64,000 nt of DNA, taken from contig JAIDUK010000034.1 in assembly GCA_029060215.1 (NCBI GenBank), positions 62,001 to 126,000 on the forward strand, written 5' to 3'. The position numbers were made by a program, and so were the translations under genes. This document shows positions 8,818 through 15,762 of this stretch, piece by piece. This stretch comes from Alistipes sp. GTDB taxonomy: Bacteria; Bacteroidota; Bacteroidia; Bacteroidales; Rikenellaceae. Each line of letters opens with the position of its first letter. Positions within the stretch are counted from its first letter, which is position 1. Under the pieces are notes generated by a model. It had not been told where the DNA came from, did no database searches, and worked only from the letters and a program-made list of their open reading frames with translations.

Positions 8818-9291
8818 TTATTTTTTATTGTATTTTGCTATTTTAGCGAAGATTGCCCCTCCTAACAGGATTGTTCCACCAATTATTAATTTCCAATCGG
8901 GATATTCATTATCAACCATACCAATAAGTAATGCCCCTATTGATAAAGCTATGCTACATATGATTTCAAAAGCTGTATTCTGATTTACTTTTTCTTCAAG
9001 AACTGCACAACGCTTATCTTTTTCATGATATCGGGTCTGATATGATTCTAATTCTCTTTTACACTCTTCGTATTTATCTAATTCATTCAACAATAAACGT
9101 TGCGTCCCCTTTGATTGCATATCTTCTTCCGCTAATGCCCTATCCAATTTAGAAAATGCATTGGTACGTTTAGCGGAATCAGCAGAAACTGCGCCACTAT
9201 CATAATGCGAATATGTCTTTTGTTCGACATTTTCAAACAAAACATCTTCAAAATCATCTAATAAATAAGTTCTAGCGACAGATTCTTTCAT
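8818..9291 (-). CDS. coiled-coil protein with two C-terminal membrane segments, first gene of AT-rich module
   Basis: The product is 157 residues from the ATG at 9289-9291 (an upstream in-frame TTG would add two residues). An acidic N-terminus (YLLDDFEDVLFENVEQ) is followed by a helical region rich in Glu, Lys and Arg that looks like a coiled coil (about residues 75-105), then two hydrophobic stretches (EIICSIALSIGALLIGMV and LIIGGTILLGGAIFAKI) and a short basic tail AKYNKK. A cytoplasmic helical domain on a two-helix anchor is the simplest topology. I do not recognise a family. It is AT-rich like the following gene and unlike the surroundings. This arrangement is seen in some phage-defence effectors, but no defence domain is recognisable. 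Confidence 0.8.
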   Translation of the reverse strand: MKESVARTYLLDDFEDVLFENVEQKTYSHYDSGAVSADSAKRTNAFSKLDRALAEEDMQSKGTQRLLLNELDKYEECKRELESYQTRYHEKDKRCAVLEEKVNQNTAFEIICSIALSIGALLIGMVDNEYPDWKLIIGGTILLGGAIFAKIAKYNKK

Positions 9292-9314
9292 TTCCAAAGA
9301 AGAATAAAGACATG

Positions 9315-9322
9315 CAAATATA
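9315..9322 (-). promoter_or_regulatory. -7 box of the AT-rich two-gene module
   Basis: TATATTTG on the minus strand matches TAnnTTTG and lies 23 bp before the ATG at 9291, giving a short leader. No clear TTTG is seen at -33. It suggests the module has its own promoter that the host sigma factor can read. Confidence 0.6.
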
Positions 9323-9423
9323 GGAAAAATAATTTACATCAGCTCTATCTCTGCTTTCGCTTCTATACATTGTTATTTACCCTACCCGTATAAAAATAGC
9401 AGAACCACTCAGAATGCAAAAGT

Positions 9424-9943
9424 AGCATATCACCTTTCACTTTTAACCTTTCATTTAAAACAAAGATTCTTCGCTGATGCTCAGAATGGCAGAAGGGAGC
9501 GCTCAGAATAACCGGACAATTCTTCTGCGCGGCGGCCGGCCCGCGCATACAGCGCGACCGCCCCGGCCGGGCCCGCGAACGACTGCAGCACTCAAACGTC
9601 CTCCTCAGCATGACAGAGACCGAAACTCGAAAAGCTACAATGCTTGTTCAGATTGCCACGCTCGCTGCACTCGCTCGCAATGACGAGAAAGAAGATTCTT
9701 CGCTACGCTCAGAATGACAGAGGGGGGGGGCGCAGAATGACAGAGGAGGAACGCGCAGAATGACAAAAGGAGCGGGGGGGGGTGACAAGGAGAGAGGCGG
9801 GAATGGTTGGACGAAGAAAAAGACTTGGAAACGGAGAATGACAAGGGAGAGACGAAATAACAGAGAAGGGCAGAATGACAAAGCGGGACTCGGAATGACA
9901 GAGACAGGAGTTCGGAAGAACGGAAATTTTGAATTCTGAATCC
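9424..9943. repeat. non-coding repeat region: heptad tract and degenerate AGAATGAC array
   Basis: No gene is visible in 9298-10199. A pyrimidine heptad tract lies at about 9432-9460 (CACCTTTCACTTTTAACC). From 9463 a common interspersed repeat (AGATTCTTCGCTGATGCTCA, then GAATGGCAGAAG) is followed by decayed copies; a second lead copy is at 9693-9722 (AAGATTCTTCGCTACGCTCA then GAATGACAGAG). Between them is a related motif, GATTGCCACGCTCGCTGCAC at 9652-9671. After 9720 the unit AGAATGACAGAGG repeats irregularly about six to eight times down to 9905. Small open frames here are repeat artefacts. The tract TTTTGAATTCTGAAT at 9927-9941 borders the 189-bp element. Confidence 0.75.
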
Positions 9944-10132
9944 CGATTATATACCTTGTTGTACCAGCGGTGCTGTAATTTCGGTTCTTTCAGATCTCCG
10001 ACAGAATCCCCTGCCTGAGGCGGGGGTTTAGGGGTGGGTCAGAACTTGAATACGCGGCCATGGCCGCGAGCTGCAACGGTCCGATGCGAAAAGACACTCT
10101 TCAAACACTGGTACATCAAAGTATATAGATGG
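9944..10132 (+). mobile_element. 189-bp element with terminal inverted repeats, copy 1 (MITE-like)
   Basis: The ends are imperfect inverted repeats: 9944-9967 begins CGATTATATACC and ends TTGTACCAG, and the other end read in reverse begins CCATCTATATAC and ends TGTACCAG. Inside are a GC hairpin (CCCCTGCCTGAGGCGGGG at 10008-10025) and a perfect palindrome CGCGGCCATGGCCGCG at 10053-10068. There is no coding frame. A second copy of exactly 189 bp lies inverted at 56109-56297; hand alignment without gaps gives 36 mismatches, 22 of them in 10071-10110. The same AATTTTGAATTCTGAAT sequence flanks both sides (to 9941 and from 10139). The size, inverted ends and absence of a transposase fit a miniature inverted-repeat element, but a structured RNA is also possible. 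Confidence 0.8.
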
Positions 10133-10137
10133 CTTCT

Positions 10138-10156
10138 GAATTTTGAATTCTGAATT
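10138..10156. repeat. heptad tract flanking the element, right side
   Basis: GAATTTTGAATTCTGAATTA reads with a seven-base period (ATTTTGA, ATTCTGA, ATTA). It repeats the sequence left of the element at 9925-9941, either as a target-site duplication or because the element sits inside one tract. Confidence 0.6.
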
Positions 10157-10175
10157 ACCCAATAATTCCCCGTTT

Positions 10176-10207
10176 TTTGCGTTTGGGAGTAAAAAACACT
10201 AATTTTG
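10176..10207 (+). promoter_or_regulatory. promoter of porX
   Basis: TTTG at 10176-10179 and TAATTTTG at 10200-10207 are separated by exactly 20 bp, a near-ideal Bacteroidota primary sigma promoter. Transcription would start near 10213, leaving a leader of only about 12 bases before the ATG at 10225. Confidence 0.85.
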
Positions 10208-10224
10208 CGAAAGCAAACGACGCT

Positions 10225-11775
10225 ATGGTAAAGATACTCTGGGTCGACGATGAAGTCGAACTGCTCAAGCCCCACGTACTGTTCCTGCGGGGGAAAGGCT
10301 ACGAAGTAGAGACCTGCAACAACGGCTACGACGCCATCGACATGGCGGCGGAAGGAGCCTACGACCTGATCATACTGGACGAGATGATGCCGGGCATGAC
10401 GGGGCTGGAGACCCTGCCCAAGATCAAGGAAGTGCGCCCGACCACGCCGGTGATCATGGTCACGAAGAGCGAAGAGGAGAACATCATGGACAAGGCCGTG
10501 GGGTCGAAGATCGCCGACTACCTGATAAAACCGGTCAACCCCAACCAAGTACTGCTCTCCATCAAGAAGAACGTGCACTCGCAGCAGCTGGTGACGGAAC
10601 AGACCACGGCCGACTACCGCTCGGAATTCGGCCGCATCTCGCAGTCGCTGCAAATGGCCGACACCTTCGCCGACTGGTGCTCGCTCTACCGGCGGCTGAC
10701 CTCGTGGGAAATCGAGCTGGAAGATTCGACCGACCGGAGCATCAAGGAAGTGCTGACCTACCAGAAGAGCGAAGCCAATCAGGAGTTCTCCAAATTCGTA
10801 CGCCGCAACTACTACGACTGGATCAACAAGCGCACGGACCGAAGTCCGGTGATGTCGCACACGCTGATGCGCTCGAAGATATTCCCGGTGGCCGACGAAA
10901 ACCCCAAGACGACGCTGCTGCTGATCGACAACTTCCGCTACGACCAGTGGCGGGCCATCTCGTCGCTGCTGAGGGGCTACTACGACGTGGCCACGGAAGA
11001 CTTCTACTGCGCAATCCTGCCCACGGCCACGCAATATGCCCGCAACGCCATATTCGCGGGGCTGATGCCGCTGGCCATCGACCGCCTGATGCCGGACAAG
11101 TGGCTCAACGACAACGAAGAGGGGGGCAAGAACCAATACGAAGAAGAATTCCTGCGCCGCCTGATGTCGCAGAACGGCAAACAATGGAAATTCTCGTTCG
11201 ACAAACTGGTGCGGCCCGAACAAGGGCGGCGGCTGGTCGACAACATCCAGAAGGTCTACGACGCCGACTTCTCGGTGATCGTCTACAACTTTCTGGACAT
11301 CCTTTCGCATGCCCGCACCGAGACCGACATCATCCGCGAACTGACCGAAGACGAGGCGGCGTTCCGCTCGCTGACGCGCTCGTGGTTCGAACACTCGGAC
11401 CTCTATACCATCCTGCGGCTGCTCTCGGAGAGAGGCCACACGGTAGTCATCACCTCGGACCACGGCACCATCCGGGTGGACAACCCGGTGAAGGTGACGG
11501 GCGACCGCGAGACCTCGGCCAACCTGCGCTACAAGACGGGCCGCAACCTTTCCTACAACTCGCGCGAGGTCTACGAAGTACACCGTCCGGAAGACATCCA
11601 GCTGCCCTCGGGCAACCTCACGTCGAGCTACATATTCGCCTACAACACCGACTTCCTCGTATACAACAACGACGCGAACCGCCACATCCGCTACTACCGC
11701 AACACGTTCCAGCACGGCGGAATCTCGATGGAAGAGATGCTTGTACCTTATTTAATATTGAAACCCAAACGATGA
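10225..11775 (+). CDS. porX: PorX, response regulator with PglZ domain (type IX secretion regulator)
   Basis: PorX is the response regulator that, with the sensor kinase PorY and sigma factor SigP, controls type IX secretion in Bacteroidota. The 516-residue protein has an N-terminal receiver domain (WVDDE at residues 6-10, phospho-acceptor Asp52 in LIILDEMMPGM, Lys in YLIKPVNP) and a C-terminal PglZ domain with metal-binding motifs LLLIDNFRYDQW, DILSHARTE and TSDHGTI, typical of the alkaline phosphatase superfamily; PorX is reported to act as a phosphodiesterase. The ATG at 10225 is chosen because it starts MVKILWVDDE and follows a promoter by 12 bases; an upstream frame to 10177 is not needed. 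Its stop overlaps tsaE by 4 bp. Confidence 0.93.
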   Translation: MVKILWVDDEVELLKPHVLFLRGKGYEVETCNNGYDAIDMAAEGAYDLIILDEMMPGMTGLETLPKIKEVRPTTPVIMVTKSEEENIMDKAVGSKIADYLIKPVNPNQVLLSIKKNVHSQQLVTEQTTADYRSEFGRISQSLQMADTFADWCSLYRRLTSWEIELEDSTDRSIKEVLTYQKSEANQEFSKFVRRNYYDWINKRTDRSPVMSHTLMRSKIFPVADENPKTTLLLIDNFRYDQWRAISSLLRGYYDVATEDFYCAILPTATQYARNAIFAGLMPLAIDRLMPDKWLNDNEEGGKNQYEEEFLRRLMSQNGKQWKFSFDKLVRPEQGRRLVDNIQKVYDADFSVIVYNFLDILSHARTETDIIRELTEDEAAFRSLTRSWFEHSDLYTILRLLSERGHTVVITSDHGTIRVDNPVKVTGDRETSANLRYKTGRNLSYNSREVYEVHRPEDIQLPSGNLTSSYIFAYNTDFLVYNNDANRHIRYYRNTFQHGGISMEEMLVPYLILKPKR

Positions 11776-12188
11776 AGACCATCCGAACAGTCGCGCAGGA
11801 AGAACTGCCCGAAGTGGCGGCCGCGATCGTAGAACTGCTGGGGCCCCGCACCGTGGTGGCGCTGCGCGGCGAAATGGGGGCGGGCAAGACGACCCTCATC
11901 CGCGAAATCGCGGCGCAGCTGGGCGCCGCCGACACGGTGACGAGCCCGACGTTCGCCATCGTGAACCAATACAAGGGCGCCGACGGCCGCCGCATCTGCC
12001 ATTTCGACTTCTACCGCATAGACGACATACGCGAAGCCTACGACTTCGGCTACGAAGAGTACTTCTACTCGGGCGACGTCTGTCTGGTGGAGTGGCCCGA
12101 GAAGATCGAACCCCTGCTGCCCGACGACAGGATCGAAGTGCGCATCGCGGTGGACGGCCCGACGACCCGCACCTTCGAAATCGAATAA
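11772..12188 (+). CDS. tsaE: tRNA threonylcarbamoyladenosine biosynthesis ATPase TsaE
   Basis: TsaE is the small P-loop ATPase of the complex that makes N6-threonylcarbamoyladenosine at position 37 of ANN-decoding tRNAs. The 138-residue product has Walker A GEMGAGKTTL at about residues 34-43, the SPTFAIVNQY motif, HFDFYRI and LVEWPEKIE motifs of the family, and the usual length. The ATG at 11772 overlaps the porX stop (ATGA), so the two are translationally coupled; this porX-tsaE pairing also occurs in other Bacteroidota as far as I recall. Confidence 0.94.
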   Translation: MKTIRTVAQEELPEVAAAIVELLGPRTVVALRGEMGAGKTTLIREIAAQLGAADTVTSPTFAIVNQYKGADGRRICHFDFYRIDDIREAYDFGYEEYFYSGDVCLVEWPEKIEPLLPDDRIEVRIAVDGPTTRTFEIE

Positions 12189-12198
12189 ACTGCGAACC

Positions 12199-12603
12199 AT
12201 GCAAGAATACATCTCCAAACAACAACAGATTCTGCGTCCGGCAGAACAGATCTATGCGGCGATCAGCCGCTTCGACAACCTGACGCCCGCACTGGCGGAC
12301 CGCGTCGAGGAGTGGCAGGCCGACGAGGAGCGCTGCTCGTTCAAGGCCAAAGGCTTCACCGTGAAACTCCGCATGGAAGAACGCGTAGAGCCCAAACACG
12401 TGAAGATCGTGGGCGACGAGGGCGGCGTGCCCGTCGACTTTGCGTTCTGGATCCAGCTGCACAAGGTCTCGGACACCGACACCCGCTTGCGGATCGTCCT
12501 GCATGCCGAACTGAACATGATGATGAAGATGATGATCGGCGGCAAATTGCAAGGCGCCGTCGACCAGATAGCCGAAGGAATCGCCAAGGCGATGAACTCC
12601 TGA
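12199..12603 (+). CDS. SRPBCC/START-like domain protein
   Basis: The 134-residue cytoplasmic protein begins MQEYISKQQQILRPAEQIY, where the typical START-like opening (a strand followed by a helix, here AEQIYAAISRFDNL) is visible, and ends in a long amphipathic helix (GGKLQGAVDQIAEGIAKAM). Such folds form a hydrophobic pocket, but no ligand is suggested by the sequence. The gene lies 10 bp after tsaE and is probably cotranscribed with porX and tsaE. Its TGA stop is the first codon of a heptad tract shared with the convergent Nudix gene. Confidence 0.8.
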   Translation: MQEYISKQQQILRPAEQIYAAISRFDNLTPALADRVEEWQADEERCSFKAKGFTVKLRMEERVEPKHVKIVGDEGGVPVDFAFWIQLHKVSDTDTRLRIVLHAELNMMMKMMIGGKLQGAVDQIAEGIAKAMNS

Positions 12604-12673
12604 AAGGTAAAAAGTGAAAGGTGAGAGGTGAAAAGTATGCAGCCTTTCACTTTTCCCCTTTAACCTTTCACCT
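12601..12673. repeat. convergent heptad-tract hairpin
   Basis: AAAAGTGAAAGG at 12610-12621 is perfectly complementary to CCTTTCACTTTT at 12643-12654. The tracts run into both flanking genes: the upstream stop TGA and the last codons of the Nudix gene (Lys-Val-Lys-Gly-stop) are made of the repeat. The hairpin ends in T-rich sequence on both strands and could end transcription in both directions. Confidence 0.7.
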
Positions 12674-13271
12674 TGAGAAGCGCTTCCGCGACGCAGCGGA
12701 TGGTAGGAAACGACGTGAGCAGATTGGCGGCAAACTCGCAGGGCGGACACCACGCGGCCTGCTCGATGCCCTCCTCCGCCTGCGGAACGAGGGCAGCGTC
12801 GCCGAGCGCGCGCAAAAGAAACCAATGGGTCCGCTTGAGTTCCCAGCGCGCCGTCTTGGAGAACCAATAGGCATGCCACGTGGCACAGAGCGGCGCCACG
12901 ACTTCGGCCCTCACGCCGGTTTCTTCCGCAATCTCGCGCACGGCGCACGTCTCGACCGATTCGCCGGGTTCGACATGCCCCTTGGGCAGATCCCAGCGCC
13001 CGTTGCGCCGGATCATCAGCCGCTCGCCGCGCGGATTTTCAACCACGCCGCCCGCCGCTTCGACCCGCGTGAAATCCTCGCAGAAACGGGCGAATGCGGC
13101 ATCGGGATCGGCCGTCGCCACCTCGACCGTGTTGGCGTTTCGGAGAAAATTCACTATCTTGTCGCGACTTACGGCCCCGGCTTCGGCTGGAAAGAAACGA
13201 AACGAATCCTTGCGGGACGGCTCCCCGACGAAAAACACCGACTTGTCGGCGAAATAAACGGAATGCTCCAT
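12660..13271 (-). CDS. Nudix hydrolase
   Basis: The 203-residue product contains a complete Nudix box around residues 97-120 (pattern GX5EX7REXXEEXG, with REIAEETG as its core), which binds the metal used to cleave nucleoside diphosphate-X bonds. The N-terminal 65 residues (MEHSVYFADKSVFFVGEP) form an extra region seen in Bacteroidota members of this group. The substrate is unknown. The ATG at 13269-13271 is preceded by an AT-rich divergent intergenic region with a weak TATCTTCG -7 box on its strand. The C-terminal LLKVKG is encoded by the low-complexity heptad repeat, so the native end may have been replaced. Confidence 0.9.
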   Translation of the reverse strand: MEHSVYFADKSVFFVGEPSRKDSFRFFPAEAGAVSRDKIVNFLRNANTVEVATADPDAAFARFCEDFTRVEAAGGVVENPRGERLMIRRNGRWDLPKGHVEPGESVETCAVREIAEETGVRAEVVAPLCATWHAYWFSKTARWELKRTHWFLLRALGDAALVPQAEEGIEQAAWCPPCEFAANLLTSFPTIRCVAEALLKVKG

Positions 13272-13333
13272 GACAGACGTTTTTGCAAGGCGAAGATACG
13301 CAAATAAATGACAAACAGGAAATCTCGACCGGA

Positions 13334-15496
13334 ATGAAAAAACTCATCCTGCTTATGGCTATGGCTGCTGCGGGGCTCACCGGCTGCGACCGAAAGCCCG
13401 CACCCCTGAAAATCGACAACGCCCTGACGGCCGGCGAAATCGCCGCCGCGCGGCTCACGCCCGAAGTGATGTGGAAGATGCGGCGCGCAGGCTCGTCGTC
13501 GCTCTCGCCCGACGGCTCGCGGCTGCTCTACACCGTCACGGAATACGACATGGCCGCGAACCGCGGCATCACGACCGTATGGACCCAAGAACTGGCCACG
13601 AAAGAATGCCGCCGGCTGACCGGCTACGAATCGAACAACCTTTCGCCGCAGTGGTCGGCCGACGGGCGGGCCGTATGGTTCCTCTCGGACCGCAGCGGCT
13701 CGACCCAAGTATGGCGCATGGCCGCCGACGGCTCGGGAGCGGAACAGATCACCGGCGCAGACGGCGGCGAGGGCATCCCCGACGTCGAGGGCTTCGGAGT
13801 GAGCCCCGACGAAACACGCATCTGGTGGGTGCAGCCGGTGCGCGTCACAGCCCGCAGATCGTCGGACATCTACGACGACATGCCCCGCTCGAAGGCCCGC
13901 ATCTACGACGACCTGATGGCCCGCCACTGGGACTACTGGGACGAGGGCGAATACCGCCACATCTTCGTGGCCGAACTGGGCAAAGGCTTGGTGACGGGCG
14001 GCACCGACATCATCGGAGCCGACGCCGCATGGGATGCGCCGCTGGCCCCCTATTTCGACATGGCCGAAATCGCGTGGAACCACGCAGGCACCATGCTGGC
14101 CTACACCTGCAAACCGCTGACAGGAACCGAATACGCCGTCTCGACCGACTCCGACATCTTCATCTACGACGTGGCGACGGGCAAGACCGTCAACATCTGC
14201 AAACCCCTCACGGGCCGCAAGGACGAATGCGCAGGCGAAACGGGCGCCGACATGGCCGAGATGCCGGGCTACGACAAATACCCCGTCTGGTCGCCCGACG
14301 ACCTGCACATCGCTTTCCGCTCGATGCGCCGCGCAGGCAACGAATCGGACAAGGAGCGGCTCTTCGTCTACGACTGCCGCACGGCCGAGATGCGCGACCT
14401 GACGGAAGATTTCGACTACAACGCCGCGAACGTGGTTTGGGACGGCAACGAACAACTCTACTTCATCGCCCCGATCGAAGCCACGCACCAGATCTGCCGC
14501 ATAGCGCTCACCGACGGCGAAGCCGAAGTGCTGACACGCGGCGACCACGACATCAATGCCTTCACGCTGGCGGGCGGACGCATCGCGGCGGAGGTCTGCA
14601 CGATCTCGATGGCCACGGAATTCTTCGACGTAAACCCGGCCGACGGCGCCATGACGCAAATTTCGAAGATCAACGCGCCGATCTACGACGCGGTGAAGAT
14701 GGGCGAAGTGCAGAAACGCTGGGTCCGCACCACCGACGGCAAGCAGATGCTGACGTGGGTCGTCCTGCCGCCCGACTTCGACCCGGCGAAGAAGTACCCC
14801 GTGCTGCTCTACTGCCAAGGAGGTCCGCAGAGCGTGGTGTCGCAGTTCTGGAGCTACCGCTGGAACTTCCAGCTGATGGCGGCGCAGGGCTATGTGGTGG
14901 TGGCCCCCAACCGCCGGGGCCTGCCCTCGTTCGGACAGGAGTGGCTCGACCAGATTTCGGGCGACTACTCGGGCCAGAACATCCGCGACTACCTCTCGGC
15001 CATCGACGACGTGGCGCGCGAACCGTGGGCCGATGCGGAGCGCATGGGCTGCGTGGGCGCCTCGTACGGCGGCTACTCGGTCTACTACTTGGCGGGCTGC
15101 CACGAAAAACGGTTCAAGGCCTTCATCGCCCACTGCGGCATCTTCGACTTCGACTCGATGTACGGCCAGACCGAGGAGCTGTGGTTCGTCAACAACGACT
15201 ACGGCGGCCCCTACTGGGACAAACAGAACGCCACGGCGCAACGCTCCTACGCCAATTCGCCGCACAAGTCGGCGGCCAAGTGGGACACGCCGATCCTGAT
15301 CGTCACGGGCGAAAAGGACTACCGCATACCCTACACCCAGTCGCTCGAAGCTTTCACGGCGGCCCGCGTGCGCGGCATCCCGGCGCGGCTGGTCGAATTC
15401 GAGGACGAAGCGCACCAAGTCTTCAAACCGCAGAACTCGCTGGTGTGGAACCGCGAATTCTTCGGCTGGCTGGACAAATACGTCAAGCAGCAATAA
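13334..15496 (+). CDS. S9 family prolyl oligopeptidase, DPP5-like lipoprotein
   Basis: The 720-residue enzyme starts MKKLILLMAM with a lipobox ending LTGC, so it is likely a lipid-anchored periplasmic or outer membrane protein. An N-terminal beta-propeller built from WD40-like PD40 repeats (SLSPDGSRLLYTV, LSPQWSADGRAVWF, YPVWSPDDLHIAF) is followed by an alpha/beta-hydrolase domain with the triad Ser577 (GASYGGYS), Asp662 (GEKDYRIP) and His694 (DEAHQVF). These enzymes remove dipeptides from exported or dietary peptides in asaccharolytic Bacteroidales such as Porphyromonas. The ATG at 13334 places the signal peptide correctly. A strong terminator follows 8 bp after the stop. Confidence 0.92.
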   Translation: MKKLILLMAMAAAGLTGCDRKPAPLKIDNALTAGEIAAARLTPEVMWKMRRAGSSSLSPDGSRLLYTVTEYDMAANRGITTVWTQELATKECRRLTGYESNNLSPQWSADGRAVWFLSDRSGSTQVWRMAADGSGAEQITGADGGEGIPDVEGFGVSPDETRIWWVQPVRVTARRSSDIYDDMPRSKARIYDDLMARHWDYWDEGEYRHIFVAELGKGLVTGGTDIIGADAAWDAPLAPYFDMAEIAWNHAGTMLAYTCKPLTGTEYAVSTDSDIFIYDVATGKTVNICKPLTGRKDECAGETGADMAEMPGYDKYPVWSPDDLHIAFRSMRRAGNESDKERLFVYDCRTAEMRDLTEDFDYNAANVVWDGNEQLYFIAPIEATHQICRIALTDGEAEVLTRGDHDINAFTLAGGRIAAEVCTISMATEFFDVNPADGAMTQISKINAPIYDAVKMGEVQKRWVRTTDGKQMLTWVVLPPDFDPAKKYPVLLYCQGGPQSVVSQFWSYRWNFQLMAAQGYVVVAPNRRGLPSFGQEWLDQISGDYSGQNIRDYLSAIDDVAREPWADAERMGCVGASYGGYSVYYLAGCHEKRFKAFIAHCGIFDFDSMYGQTEELWFVNNDYGGPYWDKQNATAQRSYANSPHKSAAKWDTPILIVTGEKDYRIPYTQSLEAFTAARVRGIPARLVEFEDEAHQVFKPQNSLVWNREFFGWLDKYVKQQ

Positions 15497-15504
15497 GACA
15501 CGGA

Positions 15505-15532
15505 AGCGGCGGGGCAATCCCGCCGCTTTTTT
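15505..15532 (+). terminator. Rho-independent terminator after the S9 peptidase
   Basis: AGCGGCGGG at 15505-15513 pairs with CCCGCCGCT at 15519-15527 around a GCAAT loop and is followed by a run of T to 15532. The rest of the gap up to 15732 shows nothing I can name. Confidence 0.9.
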
Positions 15533-15732
15533 CAGAGCGGCCCGCTCCGGCGCAACGGCCCGGCAAAAGCGGCATCCGCCCTGCCCCGGCAGCACCGACG
15601 GCCGCGCGCAGCGACCGCGCAAAAGGCTTGAAATGACCGGAATCGTCGATCGATCATGCCTCGAAAACCGGGGTTTCGTGATGAAAATCCCGGTATTCGT
15701 TGAAAATATTTCTTCCGAAAAATTATGTTGCG

Positions 15733-15740
15733 TACTTTTG
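15733..15740 (+). promoter_or_regulatory. -7 box of the surface lipoprotein operon
   Basis: TACTTTTG matches TAnnTTTG 22 bp before the ATG at 15763. TTTC at 15709-15712, 20 bp upstream, is a weak -33 element. No further promoter of this quality is seen until the end of the seven-gene run. Confidence 0.7.
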
Positions 15741-15762
15741 CAACATATTCAAAGAAGAATAT

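Noticed and set aside
9363..9881. Several small open frames with sequences such as SVILSVAKNL and CHSERSEES
   Set aside because: They are translations of the interspersed GATTCTTCGCT-CAGAATGAC repeat and its decayed copies, not genes.
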